Assembly: GCF_027595985.1 (NCBI RefSeq)
Contig: NC_073311.1
Location: forward strand, 52,491,292-52,555,291
Length of the DNA: 64,000 nucleotides
Reading direction: 5' to 3'
Source of the DNA: Sorex araneus
Lineage: Eukaryota > Chordata > Mammalia > Eulipotyphla > Soricidae
The notes under the pieces are model-generated. The model was given only the letters and a program-made list of their open reading frames with translations. It was not told the origin of the DNA and ran no database searches. A program made the translations under genes and the position numbers. Shown here piece after piece: positions 12,058-21,219 of the stretch (its first letter is position 1; every line of letters starts with the position of its first letter).

Positions 12058-12755
12058 CTGGAAATTCCTCTTTGGGATACCCCAATAGTGTTCTCATCCT
12101 GTTTTCGTAGGGCCCACGTCTCTGAGGCGTATGTTAGCGCAGGAAGAACAGTGGAGTCGAAAAGTTGTGCCTGGAGTCAGAGGTTCTTCGTCCTCTTAAC
12201 CACTTCTTCAGTGCTCTTGAAGGTGTTCCATACTGCTCTCTTCCTCCTGTGCAGTTCTGGAGCCAAGTTGTTCCTCACATTGAGTTCTCAACCCAGGTAC
12301 ACATAGCTGCTGCATTCGGAGATGTTCGTTCCATTGAGAGCAAATGGAACGTCAGGGACTAGTTCATTTTTCACGAACATCATTTTGCTGAGATTCAGCT
12401 GCAGTCCGACCTTTCCACGCTCGTGGTTGAAGTCGGCCAGCATTTGTGCTGCTTGGCTAGTGTTTGGCATTATGAGAACGATGTCATCAGCGAAGCGGAG
12501 GTGGTGTAGTTGCTGACCATCTATCTTCACTCCCATTTCTTCCCATTCCAGTCATCGCATGATGTTCTCAAGGGTGACACTGAAGAGTTTTGGTGAAATG
12601 ATATCACCCTGCCAAACCCCTCTCTTTATGTCAATGATCACTTCCTTGTAGAATGGTGAGATCCTGGTGGTGAATCCGTAATACAGCTCGAGGGGGATCT
12701 TGATGTACTGAGTTTGAACGCCCTGTTTGGCTAGGGCTTCGATTTTATACCTTAA
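12058..12755 (-). pseudogene. RTE-clade retrotransposon, reverse transcriptase 3' part
   Basis: A decayed reverse transcriptase fragment. Read on the minus strand it shows RGVWQGDIISPKLF, then after a stop LRFADDIVLI (the RT active-site DD, near 12480), then LNGTNISECSSYVYLG, and further on TVLPALTYASETWALRK. This order and these motifs are those of RTE-type non-LTR elements, not L1. The frame is broken by several stops and indels and only the C-terminal part remains. It sits in the downstream flank of the pseudogenised TAS2R copy; the matching flank of the first TAS2R gene (about 2050) lacks it, so it arrived after that duplication or was lost there. Confidence 0.8.
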
Positions 12756-13102
12756 AGTTGTATGATTTTGAATTCATTTTGGGTTAACATCCAAAAGACT
12801 GAGGCCCAAATGAGAGCTACACAAATGGTCAACTGTGATGATACAAATTACAACAGAAAATAGTATTGATTTCTTAAGATTATCCTACATAATCTTAAGA
12901 AACATATAGAACTATAAATTAATTCTATAATTGGGAAAAAGATAAATGAGTACATATGTGAAATCACCTTACTTCATAATTATGAGAAATTTCTTTGACT
13001 ATTTTAAAACATTAGATCATTTATCTGAAACAAATTGGTTAGCAGTAGACTCGTCTTATTTTCTAATATTCAATTTGTTTACTTCATGAAGGCAAATTAT
13101 TC
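12756..13102. other. Downstream flank of TAS2R pseudogene
   Basis: Matches 2470-2960 next to the first TAS2R gene (shared CAAAAGACTGAGG and later blocks). It is the natural continuation of the pseudogene, now separated from it by the provirus. Confidence 0.6.
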
Positions 13103-13108
13103 CCCCAC
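13103..13108. repeat. Provirus target site duplication, 3' side
   Basis: CCCCAC directly before the LTR. The same six bases follow the other LTR at 22282-22287. Six bp is the usual betaretroviral duplication length. Confidence 0.95.
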
Positions 13109-13492
13109 TGTGAGGGCCCGCCCTGTCCAGCAGGTAGGACCCTTTGTGGGGCTGAGGAGGGGACGCAGCCGAATGAACAGACGCAGAGACAGAGGAGGAG
13201 GAGAAAAGGAGAGAGAGCTTTATTCACTGGCAGCTACAGCATTTTATACTTGCCTGCTGGGAGGCAGGTAGTGGTATGCGTGCCCGGACCCCGTACAAAC
13301 AGTAGTCAATCACAGATTGTGACATGTTCATCTATCATGTCAGGCACGGGTATCGGCTAGTGGAATGGTAAGGTCAGTAAGGTCAGTAACGGCGACCTTG
13401 TTAGAGAAGTTTTAATTAGGCCCCTGTTTGAGAAGTGCCAGGCTCTGTCTTACTTGAAGATAAGAGCCAGGATTGAAATATGGCTTCCTACA
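13109..13492 (-). repeat. 3' LTR of the provirus
   Basis: 384 bp, TG...CA ended. A TATA element lies at 13241-13250 (minus AGTATAAAAT) and AATAAA at 13219-13224, about 20 bp after it, implying a very short R as in type D/beta retroviruses. The only difference from the other LTR is G here against A there, in GGTATGC[G/A]TGCCC. Confidence 0.97.
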
Positions 13493-13505
13493 TCTCCCCC
13501 TGTTT
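13493..13505 (-). promoter_or_regulatory. Polypurine tract
   Basis: On the minus strand AACAGGGGGAGA abuts the TG of the 3' LTR, the usual plus-strand primer for reverse transcription. Confidence 0.85.
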
Positions 13506-13961
13506 TGTTTTAAATTAACTGTGGTCAGGGGAGGCATTGTCCGGTATCCCTTGTGACAAAAAAACTCCATTTTTGCAGGGAGAGGAGGGAAGGGATGATC
13601 GGGTCTATGCAGGGGGCTCCTCACAGGCCCCATCAGTCCCTAGTCTTGGAGTAACCTCTATGCTATACCGGAATACCTCACAGGGAGCCGGGCCCGGGTA
13701 TCAGCCCTCCCTTGCAGTGCTTTGCCTGGCAACCTGATCCACTAGAAGAAATCCTTGGGAGCCCGGCATCCTCAAGGCAAAGAACTGGAGGAAGTTGAGG
13801 TATGAATCTGAACAGAGACGTCAGAGTTCTGCAAATCAAGCATGATAGTGAACCTATATAGGCTTGACTTTAATACCAGATAAAGCTGATAGCAGATAAA
13901 GCTAAAGTCTTTATAGCAAAGGAGAAAGGACTATCCAAGGTCAGACTTAAAATATTTAGAG
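13506..13961 (-). other. Proviral sequence between env and 3' LTR
   Basis: No convincing reading frame. GC-balanced sequence unlike the AT-rich host flank. I see no accessory gene with recognisable motifs. Confidence 0.5.
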
Positions 13962-14903
13962 CTATATTCCAGCATCTCTTCCTTTTCTGTTTACAAAACG
14001 CCAAAGGTCATAATAGTTCCGATGGGTCGCAGATTTAGTGTCAGCTACTTTTTTATGAAGAAGGCAAAATCTTAAAACCAATAGAATGAACATGATCAAT
14101 AAAGCTGTACCAGCACTACCGATAGCATGGGTAATGCTTTGCCACCATGACCTAGGGTCAAGACCCTGTAATGCTTCTGCAATGCCCTGGGCTAAGTTTT
14201 CATACTGAACTCCTGGGAGTTTATTCTTAAACACTCGAACAATCTCATTCTGAAGGGCGAGAGTGTCTAAAGACATGTTTTCTTTCAGATCTTGCAAATG
14301 GTATCTAATTTTTCCCCAAGTGTAAGTGGACCCATTATATCTATGGGGGGTGATACAGAAAGAGGAACTATTCCAGTCACAAAACAGTCTCATTTGTTGC
14401 TCTAAGGTATCAACCCGGCCCTGGACCCAAAGTAACGCTTGTTGTAGAATGTCTAATCGTTGCTCAGCATCATGGTTGACAGTGGCCTGCCTTGTCCAAA
14501 GGTGGTGAGAGTCATTCTGCCATGTTTTGACAAAATCGTGTGTCTGGATCGAGGTTTGAAGAGCTGTTCCTGCAACAGCAGCAGTAGTGGTTACAGCAAT
14601 GAGTCCCAGGACAGCTGCGATCAGGAGCCCAAGGAATCGTCTGGAACGCCGGAGCAGTCGTGTCACGACTTCAGTCAGGAGCCCTTCAGCAGGGGAGCGT
14701 TGCCATTCTCTGGTCAGGTTCACTGGCAGCCATATATGTGATCTGGCCTTTAACAAAATTATACTGTAGGGAGAATCTGTAGAGATCACATCTTCTTTGG
14801 CAGATCCCCTGTTGATGGAGGTTTCTTTATTTTCAGCCAGGACAGTGCAGTTGCGGATGCGGTGGCAATGAGGAGAAGCGAATTCCAGGGCAGTGGCATT
14901 TGC
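13962..14903 (-). pseudogene. env: env remnant: SU C-terminal edge plus TM subunit
   Basis: An open frame of about 314 codons follows the pol stop directly and in the same frame. It has no signal peptide, and nearly all of the surface subunit is missing. What remains is a short SU tail, a furin-like basic motif (RRSRR) near codon 85, a hydrophobic Gly/Ala-rich fusion-peptide-like stretch after it, heptad-type helices, two cysteines around an NSSSFC stretch, and several N-glycosylation sequons. A membrane anchor follows (SAGTALLIMFILLVLRFCLL) and a cytoplasmic tail of about 30 residues. The pattern is that of class II (beta/HERV-K-like) TM proteins. The first methionine-like start near 14789 is a GTG. 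As it stands it cannot be a complete envelope. The deletion fused the 3' end of pol to the SU/TM border. Confidence 0.85.
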
Positions 14904-16230
14904 CTAGGAGAGAGCAGAAGGGACACTGTCCTCAGAGGATTCATTTATCCTCTGGGCAGAAGTTGGTTCAACCGGAGCAGGTGCATCGACCTGCCTTAGC
15001 AGTCGTTCAGGGAGCCATCGGGCTACACCACCAGCACCATCAAATATGCAAGCTGACCCTCGGCCCCATATAAGGACTGGATCGGGACCCTTCCATATAC
15101 CACTCAGAAGGTCTTTCCACCTTACTTTTGCATAAGTGGGACTGGTGGAAGTATGCCAAAAACGGTCCGCCGCGCTGCGGTTTTCTTTATCCAGTATGAG
15201 AAAGTTCACAACAAACAAAGCATGAGATAGTAGCACCTTAGGGGAAAGCGAGACTGGGTACAGTTCCTTTTCTGTCCGGAGCTTCTGAATATATGATTTA
15301 AGCGTGAGATGAGCTCGCTCCACTATCCCCTGCCCTTGAGGGTTATAGGGGATCCCTGTACGATGGGAAATCTGCAGCTTCTTGCAAAAATTCTCAAACT
15401 TTTTTCTAGTGTATCCTGGACCATTGTCTGTCTTTATTAGCTGCGGTTTACCTAGTACAGAAAAGCAGTACAAGACATGAGCAATAACATTTTTTGAGGC
15501 CTCTCCAGTCTGGGCTGAGGCGCAAATAAACCCACTGAAAGTGTCAATGGTCACATGCACATATTTAAGCTGTCCAAAGGACAGAATATGAGTGACGTCC
15601 ATTTGCCAGATGGCATTAGGGACTAGTCCTCGGAGATTGACCCCTAAGTGAGGCACAGGCAGGAGAGATACACAGGAAGGGCACTGGCGCACAATCTGTT
15701 GTGACTGCTCACGCGTGATTTTAAACATAAGGTGGAGAGTTTGAGCATTTAGATGGTGAAGGGCATGTGCAGCCGTGGCCTCTTGTAGCGGATCTGTTTT
15801 TAGAGTTAGTGCTGCGAAGGATTGGGTGGCCAAATCTGCCAAGTGATTGCCTGTTGCCAATGGCCCAGGGAGGTTAGTGTGGGCACGAAGATGGCCTATG
15901 AAAAATGGAGCTCGCCGGGAGCGAATACACTGTCGGATTTGCAGAAACAATAGTGTTGCAGAAGAGGAGGGCTTTATGTAACTAATGGTCTCCAGTAATG
16001 GTATGGAAAAGGCCACATAAGCACTATCTGTGTATAAATTGAAAGGAAAAAGGGAGAAATTTTTAAAAACCATTAGAACAGCCGTGAGTTCAACCAGCTG
16101 AGCAGAGGATTCCTTTGTGGAAAAAGAAATAGTCTCACCCTCACAGACATAGGCAGCCTGGCCGTTGGAGGATCCATCAGTGAAAATCACTTTAGCCCCA
16201 GGAATAGGGCTGGATTTGGTGACAACGGGG
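14904..16230 (-). pseudogene. pol: pol, 3' part: RNase H and integrase
   Basis: Open for 428 codons from the first ATG at 16190, and in this frame from about 16230. RNase H is shown by FTDGSSNG near the start, the ELTAV glutamate and TDSAYV. Integrase follows with an HHCC-type zinc region (ending CPSC) and the catalytic triad in WQMDV, TDNGPGY and IVERA; the last two acidic residues are 35 apart, the retroviral D,D-35-E spacing. A C-terminal DNA-binding-like part (KVRWKDLL...GIWKGPDPV) is present. The domains look intact but are cut off from RT by the frame breaks described for the upstream part. The stop at 14904-14906 is immediately followed by env sequence in the same frame. Confidence 0.9.
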
Positions 16231-16352
16231 AAAAACCCATTGATGTAAAGCCATAAATTGTATCAACTTATTGGGAGGGTAATGATTGTCTAAAACTCCT
16301 GAGAAGGAGGCGCAGGCAATAGGCCAGTCATCGGTATTTTGAAGAAGCCAGT

Positions 16353-17545
16353 TTAAATGTCCCTTATTATAGGGTTGAATAATAAAAGCTGGTTCAAGAC
16401 AAAAGTGTCTGGAGAAAAACTCCTTCCTTCAATAATTAAGGATGCCACTAAGAGATAGTAGGGTACAAGAACTTTCTTTGGTGTGGCAGGAAGGTGAATC
16501 CAAGAAACAGGGTTTTCCTGCCAAATTAAGCCTGTGGGGGAATGAGAAGTAGCAAAGATAAGGAAGTGAAAAGGGCGCTGATAATCTAGAGAGCAAACAA
16601 AATGATTTTCGATTGCCTTTTCTATGAGAACTAGGGATTCTCGGGCTGCTGGTGTCAGACTCCGAGGGGAAGAAGGGTCAGCATCACCGCACAAGAGGTC
16701 ATAAAGGGGCATAAGATCTCCTTTTGTAAGTTTGAGATAAGGACTGAGCCATGTTATATGCCCAAGCAGTTGTTGAAAGTCATGTAGTGTCTTTAACGAA
16801 GTAAGCTTTAATTGTGTTTTTTGCAAAAGTACACGGGACCCCTGGAGGCGGAATCCAAGAAAGGTATAGGGGTCAGCAGTCTGAATTTTATTGGGGGCAA
16901 TTTGAAAGCCAGACTGAGTAAACGCACAAATTACTTGATTGCAGCAGAGCATAGTGACCTGTGGGTCAGATCCAGCAAGCAGTATATCATCCATATAATG
17001 GATCATATAGATGTCGGGCCATTGTGCCCTGATGGGAGCAAGAATTTGAGCCACAAATTTTTGACACAGCGTGGGACTATTTGCCATTCCCTGGGGTAAA
17101 ACTTTCCATTGAAAACGTTGCATGGGCTCTTTATAATTAGTAGCTGGCAAACTAAAGGCAAAACGGGGGCAATCATCAGGATGCAAAGGAATTGAGAAAA
17201 AGCAGTCTTTTAAGTCAAGTACTATCTTATGCATTTCTGAAGGGATGGCTGCTGGGGACGGCAATCCAGGTTGAAGTGCCCCGAAAATGACCATGGTTTT
17301 ATTTACTGCTCTTAGATCCTGTAGCAGTCGCCAACTGCCGTTTTTCTTTTTTATAACGAAGATGGGTGTGTTCCAGGGGGAGGAGGTGGGCTCTATGTGC
17401 CCTGCCGAGAGTTGTTCCTGCACTAACAGCTTGGCGGCCTGTAATTTTTCAATAGGGAGGGGCCACTGGTCCACCCATACAGGTTCATTGGATTTCCACA
17501 TGATCTTATCAGTATGGGGTGCAGGAGGAACAGTGGCAGTTACTG
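16353..17545 (-). pseudogene. pol: pol, 5' part: reverse transcriptase
   Basis: The RT domain reads openly from the predicted pro-pol frameshift at 17546-17552. It shows the palm motifs LQDLRAVN, LDLKDCFFSIPL, LPQGMANSPT and the active site YMDD (near 16985-17000), then thumb and connection sequence. The frame ends at a stop at 16353. Similarity continues upstream and downstream of that stop in a neighbouring frame, so a one-base indel lies at about 16408-16422 and a compensating one near 16225-16235, in a T/C run. Both are at homopolymers, so assembly error is possible; otherwise this copy makes no full polymerase. The product would act in reverse transcription with tRNA-Lys as primer. Confidence 0.9.
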
Positions 17546-18481
17546 AAAAAAACCTAAGCCTGCGCGGTCATTTTTCACTGGGGTGAGGGCTAGCGGCGCA
17601 GGCATGCCTTGGAGGCTTTTACCTAAACCTTTTCCAGGAGAATAACCAGCTGAGAGGAGCATGTCCAGGCCCTTGGTGTCAATTAGTAAAAGGTCCATTT
17701 GTGAGAGAATATCCCGGCCCCAGAGATTGACAGGGAGCCCGGGCAGAACATAAGGGCGTACAGTCCCAGATTTGCCCTCCTTGGTGCACCAATCAAGCGA
17801 GGATGAACTTAACATAGGGTTTTGGGATTGGCCTATACCCTGAAGGTGAGTCAGCGAGGGGGTAAGGGGCCACCCTTTTGGCCAGTCTTTTTTGGCAATG
17901 ATTGTTACATCTGCACCAGTGTCAATCAGACCCAAAAGCTCCTTCCCGTTGATTTCTAAAGTCATCATGGCTTTGCAACCAAGAATGCGCTGGGCAAAAA
18001 ATGCAAAAGTATCTGGCACTGGGGTTGGTTCTTCTTCTGCTGTTATAGGAATGAGTAATAGCTGTGCCAGTCGCGTGCCAGCATCCAAGACTGAAAATGG
18101 GGAGGTTGATTCAACTACTACTCCAATCTGCCCTTGAAAATCAGCATCTACAATCCCGGGGAGTACTTGCACACCCTGAGCAAGCATATTGCCTAGTCCA
18201 ATAATCAGGCCAAAAGTTCCAGATGGCAAAGGGCCACAGGCGTTGACATACACTATCTGCGGGCCCTGTTCTTTAACTAATATTGTGCGGGAGGTGGCAC
18301 AGACGTCCAATGCGGCTGAGTAGGGGATGGCTTTGCAAAGGGATTGGATGCCAATAGGCTGAACAGCCCATGATTTTGAGGAGCCCCAGTCATGGGAGGA
18401 GGAGCGGATTGGGGGCCCTGGGGCTGGCCCCGAATCCAGTTTCCCGACCCGGCCCTCTGGAGGCACTCTGACCTCCAGTGG
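17540..18481 (-). CDS. pro: pro: dUTPase, aspartic protease and G-patch
   Basis: Read in the -1 frame relative to gag, with no ATG, so it needs ribosomal frameshifting. In order it holds a dUTPase domain (CATSRTILVKEQGP, then GIVDADFQGQIGVVV and DAGTRLAQLLLIP), a retropepsin with the active-site loop LGLIDTGADVTII and a downstream GRDIL motif, and a C-terminal Gly-rich G-patch (GYSPGKGLG) as in betaretroviruses. About 313 codons, fully open. The dUTPase keeps uracil out of viral DNA; the protease cleaves Gag and Gag-Pro-Pol. The next frameshift site overlaps its last codons, 4 nt before its stop. Confidence 0.93.
   Translation of the reverse strand, partial: PLEVRVPPEGRVGKLDSGPAPGPPIRSSSHDWGSSKSWAVQPIGIQSLCKAIPYSAALDVCATSRTILVKEQGPQIVYVNACGPLPSGTFGLIIGLGNMLAQGVQVLPGIVDADFQGQIGVVVESTSPFSVLDAGTRLAQLLLIPITAEEEPTPVPDTFAFFAQRILGCKAMMTLEINGKELLGLIDTGADVTIIAKKDWPKGWPLTPSLTHLQGIGQSQNPMLSSSSLDWCTKEGKSGTVRPYVLPGLPVNLWGRDILSQMDLLLIDTKGLDMLLSAGYSPGKGLGKSLQGMPAPLALTPVKNDRAGLGFFQ
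17546..17552 (-). promoter_or_regulatory. Predicted pro-pol -1 frameshift site (T7)
   Basis: Minus strand TTTTTTT placed exactly as X_XXY_YYZ in the pro frame, just before the pro stop codon. The frame entered by -1 slippage is the pol frame. Confidence 0.85.
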
Positions 18482-20370
18482 AAACCCTGTTTACACACAG
18501 GACAAGGAGTTTTAGGTCTGGGCCGAGGTTTTTTATTGGGGCAGTTTTTTGAAAAATGTCCAGGCTGCTGACAGCCAAAGCACAGCTTGTTCTGGCTGTT
18601 CGCTGGTTGAATGGCAAGTTGTTTGAAAGCAGCCCCTATAGCAAGCCCTATTTTTTGGGTGGTGGGATCAACATCAGAGCATAGCCTGATGTATTCTGAA
18701 AGAGTCTTCCCACGCTTATGGGGGCGAAGTGCGGCCTGGCAGGTGGAGTTAGCATTCTCATAGGCCAGGTGGCGGATCAGCTCATTATCTGTCTCTTCGC
18801 TTCCCATAAGTTTTTCAGCTGCCTCCGTGAGGCGCCCTATGAAATCACTATAGGGCTCATTAGCTCCCTGATGAACCTTAGCTAGGGATGTTACCACTGA
18901 CCCTTTAGAGGGAAGCCTCCTCCAGGCCCGGAGGGCAGCCGTTTGTATCTGGGCAAGTAGCCCTGGGGGAAATTGAGCCTGCACCTCATTAGAATCGAAG
19001 GGTGCATGGCCCTGAAGTTTAGCAAAGACCCAGGATGAGGAAGAGCCTCCTGACGCGACATTGCTGCGTGCCATGTCTTGGCATTGATCAGAATAATCTG
19101 TTTTCCACAAGAGATAGTCTCCTCTACTCAGGACAGCCTTAGCGACTGAGAACCAGTCGTTTGGCGTGAGCCATCCCTCACTAAGGGAGTCCAAGAGGCC
19201 AAGCGTAAAAGGAGCAGTGGGGCCACAAGAAGAGACAGCAGCCTTTAAATCTTTCAGGTCCCCGAATTTTAATCTATTGTAGCTTTGGCGGATTGGTGCT
19301 TGAGGAGTTACGTCCTGAGGGGGATTTACCTCTTCAGGATGTGCCCCTTCCTCAGGCTGATAGGCCTCCTCAGCTTCTCTATCTGAGGAATCATCATCAT
19401 CGGGTGGAGCCGTGGCGGAGGTGGGGTAATTGAGGGCCCGAGAATGGGACCTGGTAACTGGAAAGGCAGCCACGGGTTTTAAAACTAGAGTGTGGCGGGG
19501 TGAAGGAGAGACTGAGCTTTTCTTACTAGGCCCTTGAGAGAGGCTAGGTCCTCGAGAGAGGGTAGAAGGCTGCAGGGCACTCACAAGTTCCTTATCCAGC
19601 TGCCTTATTTGAGTCAAAAGTTGGACATATTCCTGCTTCTGTTGGAGAACTGCGCGTAAAGCAGCAGTGTCCCGGGCAAGCTGGTGGACTGTCTCACTGG
19701 TGTCATAGGAGGAATTAAAAAAGGCAGTGGCGTGGGACAGATAAGGGGGTGGCTGTTTTCCTGACGGGGGCCAAGGGGCTGAGGGCTGATACCTCGCCAC
19801 CTCATTTTCCAGGATAGCCCCGTCCTCCGGGGGCAGGAATTCGGATTCTGGAGGGGGGGGATCAGAGATGCCAGAAATCACAGGATAAAGTCTCGGAGGC
19901 GCCTTTGCTTGGGAGGGCTCTGATAGGGGAGCAGGATGGTCAGAGTCTATAGTGGCGGAATTTGAGGAGTCAGCCTCCTGCATGGGGGGGGCCTCATTCC
20001 TACAGACTGAGGGAGCCTTAGAACTCTTATACCTTTTCCTCAAAAAAGTCTCACATTCGGAAACAAGGTGCTGAGTCTCTGGCTGTCTTTGTTGCCTCTT
20101 AAGAGTCTCATTTATTAAGTTCCAATAAGAAAAGGCAGAAGTAGGGATTTTTTCAGGACCATACTGTTCATAATAATTTTCCATACAATCACCTACTCTG
20201 GCCCAATTCTTTTCACTAATAATCCCCTCCTGAGGGAACCAGGGGCAAATATCTTCTATAAAGAGAAAAAATTGCACTAGGTCTTTTTTCTTTACTTTTA
20301 CTCCACGGTCTTTAAGGAAGTTTTTCAGGGCTTTGACAAAGGGCTCCTTTTTAGAGAGTGTTTGTCCCAT
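18277..20370 (-). CDS. gag: gag polyprotein
   Basis: 697 codons from an ATG giving MGQTLSKKE. Gly2 and the following context suit N-myristoylation. The matrix region contains the CPWFPQEG block typical of betaretroviral MA. Two late-budding motifs are visible, PSAP and PPPY, about 11 residues apart in the proline-rich middle. The capsid carries a major homology region (QGANEPYSDFIGRL). Nucleocapsid has two CCHC knuckles (CFGCQQPGHFSKNC and CPVCKQGFHWRSEC). It encodes the virion structural proteins. It is fully open, overlaps pro at its 3' end, and the frame also continues open upstream for 281 more codons to another ATG at 21213. I chose 20370 because that is where family similarity and the myristoylation signal start. 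Confidence 0.95.
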   Translation of the reverse strand: MGQTLSKKEPFVKALKNFLKDRGVKVKKKDLVQFFLFIEDICPWFPQEGIISEKNWARVGDCMENYYEQYGPEKIPTSAFSYWNLINETLKRQQRQPETQHLVSECETFLRKRYKSSKAPSVCRNEAPPMQEADSSNSATIDSDHPAPLSEPSQAKAPPRLYPVISGISDPPPPESEFLPPEDGAILENEVARYQPSAPWPPSGKQPPPYLSHATAFFNSSYDTSETVHQLARDTAALRAVLQQKQEYVQLLTQIRQLDKELVSALQPSTLSRGPSLSQGPSKKSSVSPSPRHTLVLKPVAAFPVTRSHSRALNYPTSATAPPDDDDSSDREAEEAYQPEEGAHPEEVNPPQDVTPQAPIRQSYNRLKFGDLKDLKAAVSSCGPTAPFTLGLLDSLSEGWLTPNDWFSVAKAVLSRGDYLLWKTDYSDQCQDMARSNVASGGSSSSWVFAKLQGHAPFDSNEVQAQFPPGLLAQIQTAALRAWRRLPSKGSVVTSLAKVHQGANEPYSDFIGRLTEAAEKLMGSEETDNELIRHLAYENANSTCQAALRPHKRGKTLSEYIRLCSDVDPTTQKIGLAIGAAFKQLAIQPANSQNKLCFGCQQPGHFSKNCPNKKPRPRPKTPCPVCKQGFHWRSECLQRAGSGNWIRGQPQGPQSAPPPMTGAPQNHGLFSLLASNPFAKPSPTQPHWTSVPPPAQY
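18481..18487 (-). promoter_or_regulatory. Predicted gag-pro -1 frameshift site (GGGTTTC)
   Basis: Minus strand G_GGT_TTC in the gag frame, inside the second zinc-knuckle codons. A TAA in the pro frame lies 3 nt upstream, so this heptamer is at the very start of the usable overlap. The sequence fits X_XXY_YYZ but ends in C after UUU, a less usual form. A stimulatory structure was not computed. Confidence 0.65.
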
Positions 20371-21213
20371 AATTTTAGGAAGTAAGGGAGTGGAATTTAT
20401 CTTTATCAGCGGGAAAAGCACCTTTCGAAAATGCAAATAGTAATAAAAATAAGGATAGTGAGAAAAACGATGCAAATAACGGGGATTTCCCAGGGGTGAA
20501 CACAGACGAAGGAAACAGAAGATAAGCAGGCCATAAAACAAGAAGAGAAAAAAGAAATGGTCACTAGTAGGCTGTTTCTGCCAACTCGGCAGAAATGAGA
20601 ACACAGGAGAAAGGGATTCAACTTTCCACCAGTGACTGTCTTCACTGGGAGGCTGTTTCTGCCAACTAGACAGAAATGAGAACACAGGAGAAAGGGATTC
20701 AAGCTTCCACCAGTTACTGTCTTCACTGGGAGGCTGTTTCTGCCAACTAGACAGAAATGAGGACACAGGAGAAAGGGATTCAAGCTTCCACCAGTTACTG
20801 TCTTCACTGGGAGGCTGTTTCTGCCAACTAGACAGAAATGAGGACGCAGGAGAAAGGAATTCAAGCTTCCACCAGTTACTGTCTTCACTGGGAGGCTGTT
20901 TCTGCCAACTAGACAGAAATGAGGATGCAGGAGAAAGGGATTCAAGCTTCCACCAGTTACTGTCTTCACTGGGAGGCTGTTTCTGCCAACTAGACAGAAA
21001 TGAGAACACAGGAGAAAGGAATTCAAGCTTCCACCAGTGACTGTTGTCACTGGGAGGCTGTTTCTGCCAACTAGACAGAAATGAGAACATAGGACAAAGA
21101 GATTCAACCTTCCACCAGTGACTGTCTTCACTGGGAGGCTGTTTCTGCCAACTAGACAGAAATGAAAACACAGGACAAAGAGATTCAAGTCTTCCACCAG
21201 TGGCCATCTTCAC
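20371..21213 (-). CDS. In-frame N-terminal extension of gag with 27-residue repeats
   Basis: 281 codons, open and in frame with gag, starting at ATG 21213. Codons 1-217 are about eight copies of a 27-residue unit around SSWQKQPPSEDSHWWK. A strongly hydrophobic segment follows at about 220-238 (FFFLFLFYGLLIFCFLRLC), then a Tyr/Phe-rich linker into the Gag methionine. It could give a membrane-inserted Gag isoform, comparable in layout to the glyco-Gag of gammaretroviruses. It could also be only a leader in which an 81-bp repeat happens not to hit stops; a second frame is also open through the same repeats. No protein similarity is recognised. Confidence 0.4.
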
Positions 21214-21219
21214 TGGTAG
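20571..21219. repeat. 81-bp tandem repeat array, eight units
   Basis: The block GCTGTTTCTGCCAACT recurs at 20571, 20652, 20733, 20814, 20895, 20976, 21057 and 21138, every 81 bp. A 9th start follows at 21220 after a one-base slip, and a partial unit lies near 21278. Units differ at a few bases. Being a multiple of three, the unit preserves frames. Confidence 0.97.

Noticed and set aside
12288-12536. 82-codon frame with FADD-type motif as a possible domesticated RT gene
   Set aside because: Stops and indels flank it on both sides in the continuing RTE homology, so it is a decayed fragment.
14326-14769. Plus-strand frames opposite env
   Set aside because: Antisense shadows of the env TM frame, without start context or similarity.
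20406-21197. 263-codon frame through the 81-bp array, in another frame than gag
   Set aside because: It is open only because the repeat unit lacks stops in that phase. It does not join gag and matches nothing known.
20571-21219. Regular repeats resembling a CRISPR array
   Set aside because: Units abut directly with no variable spacers, in a mammalian provirus. It is a plain tandem repeat.
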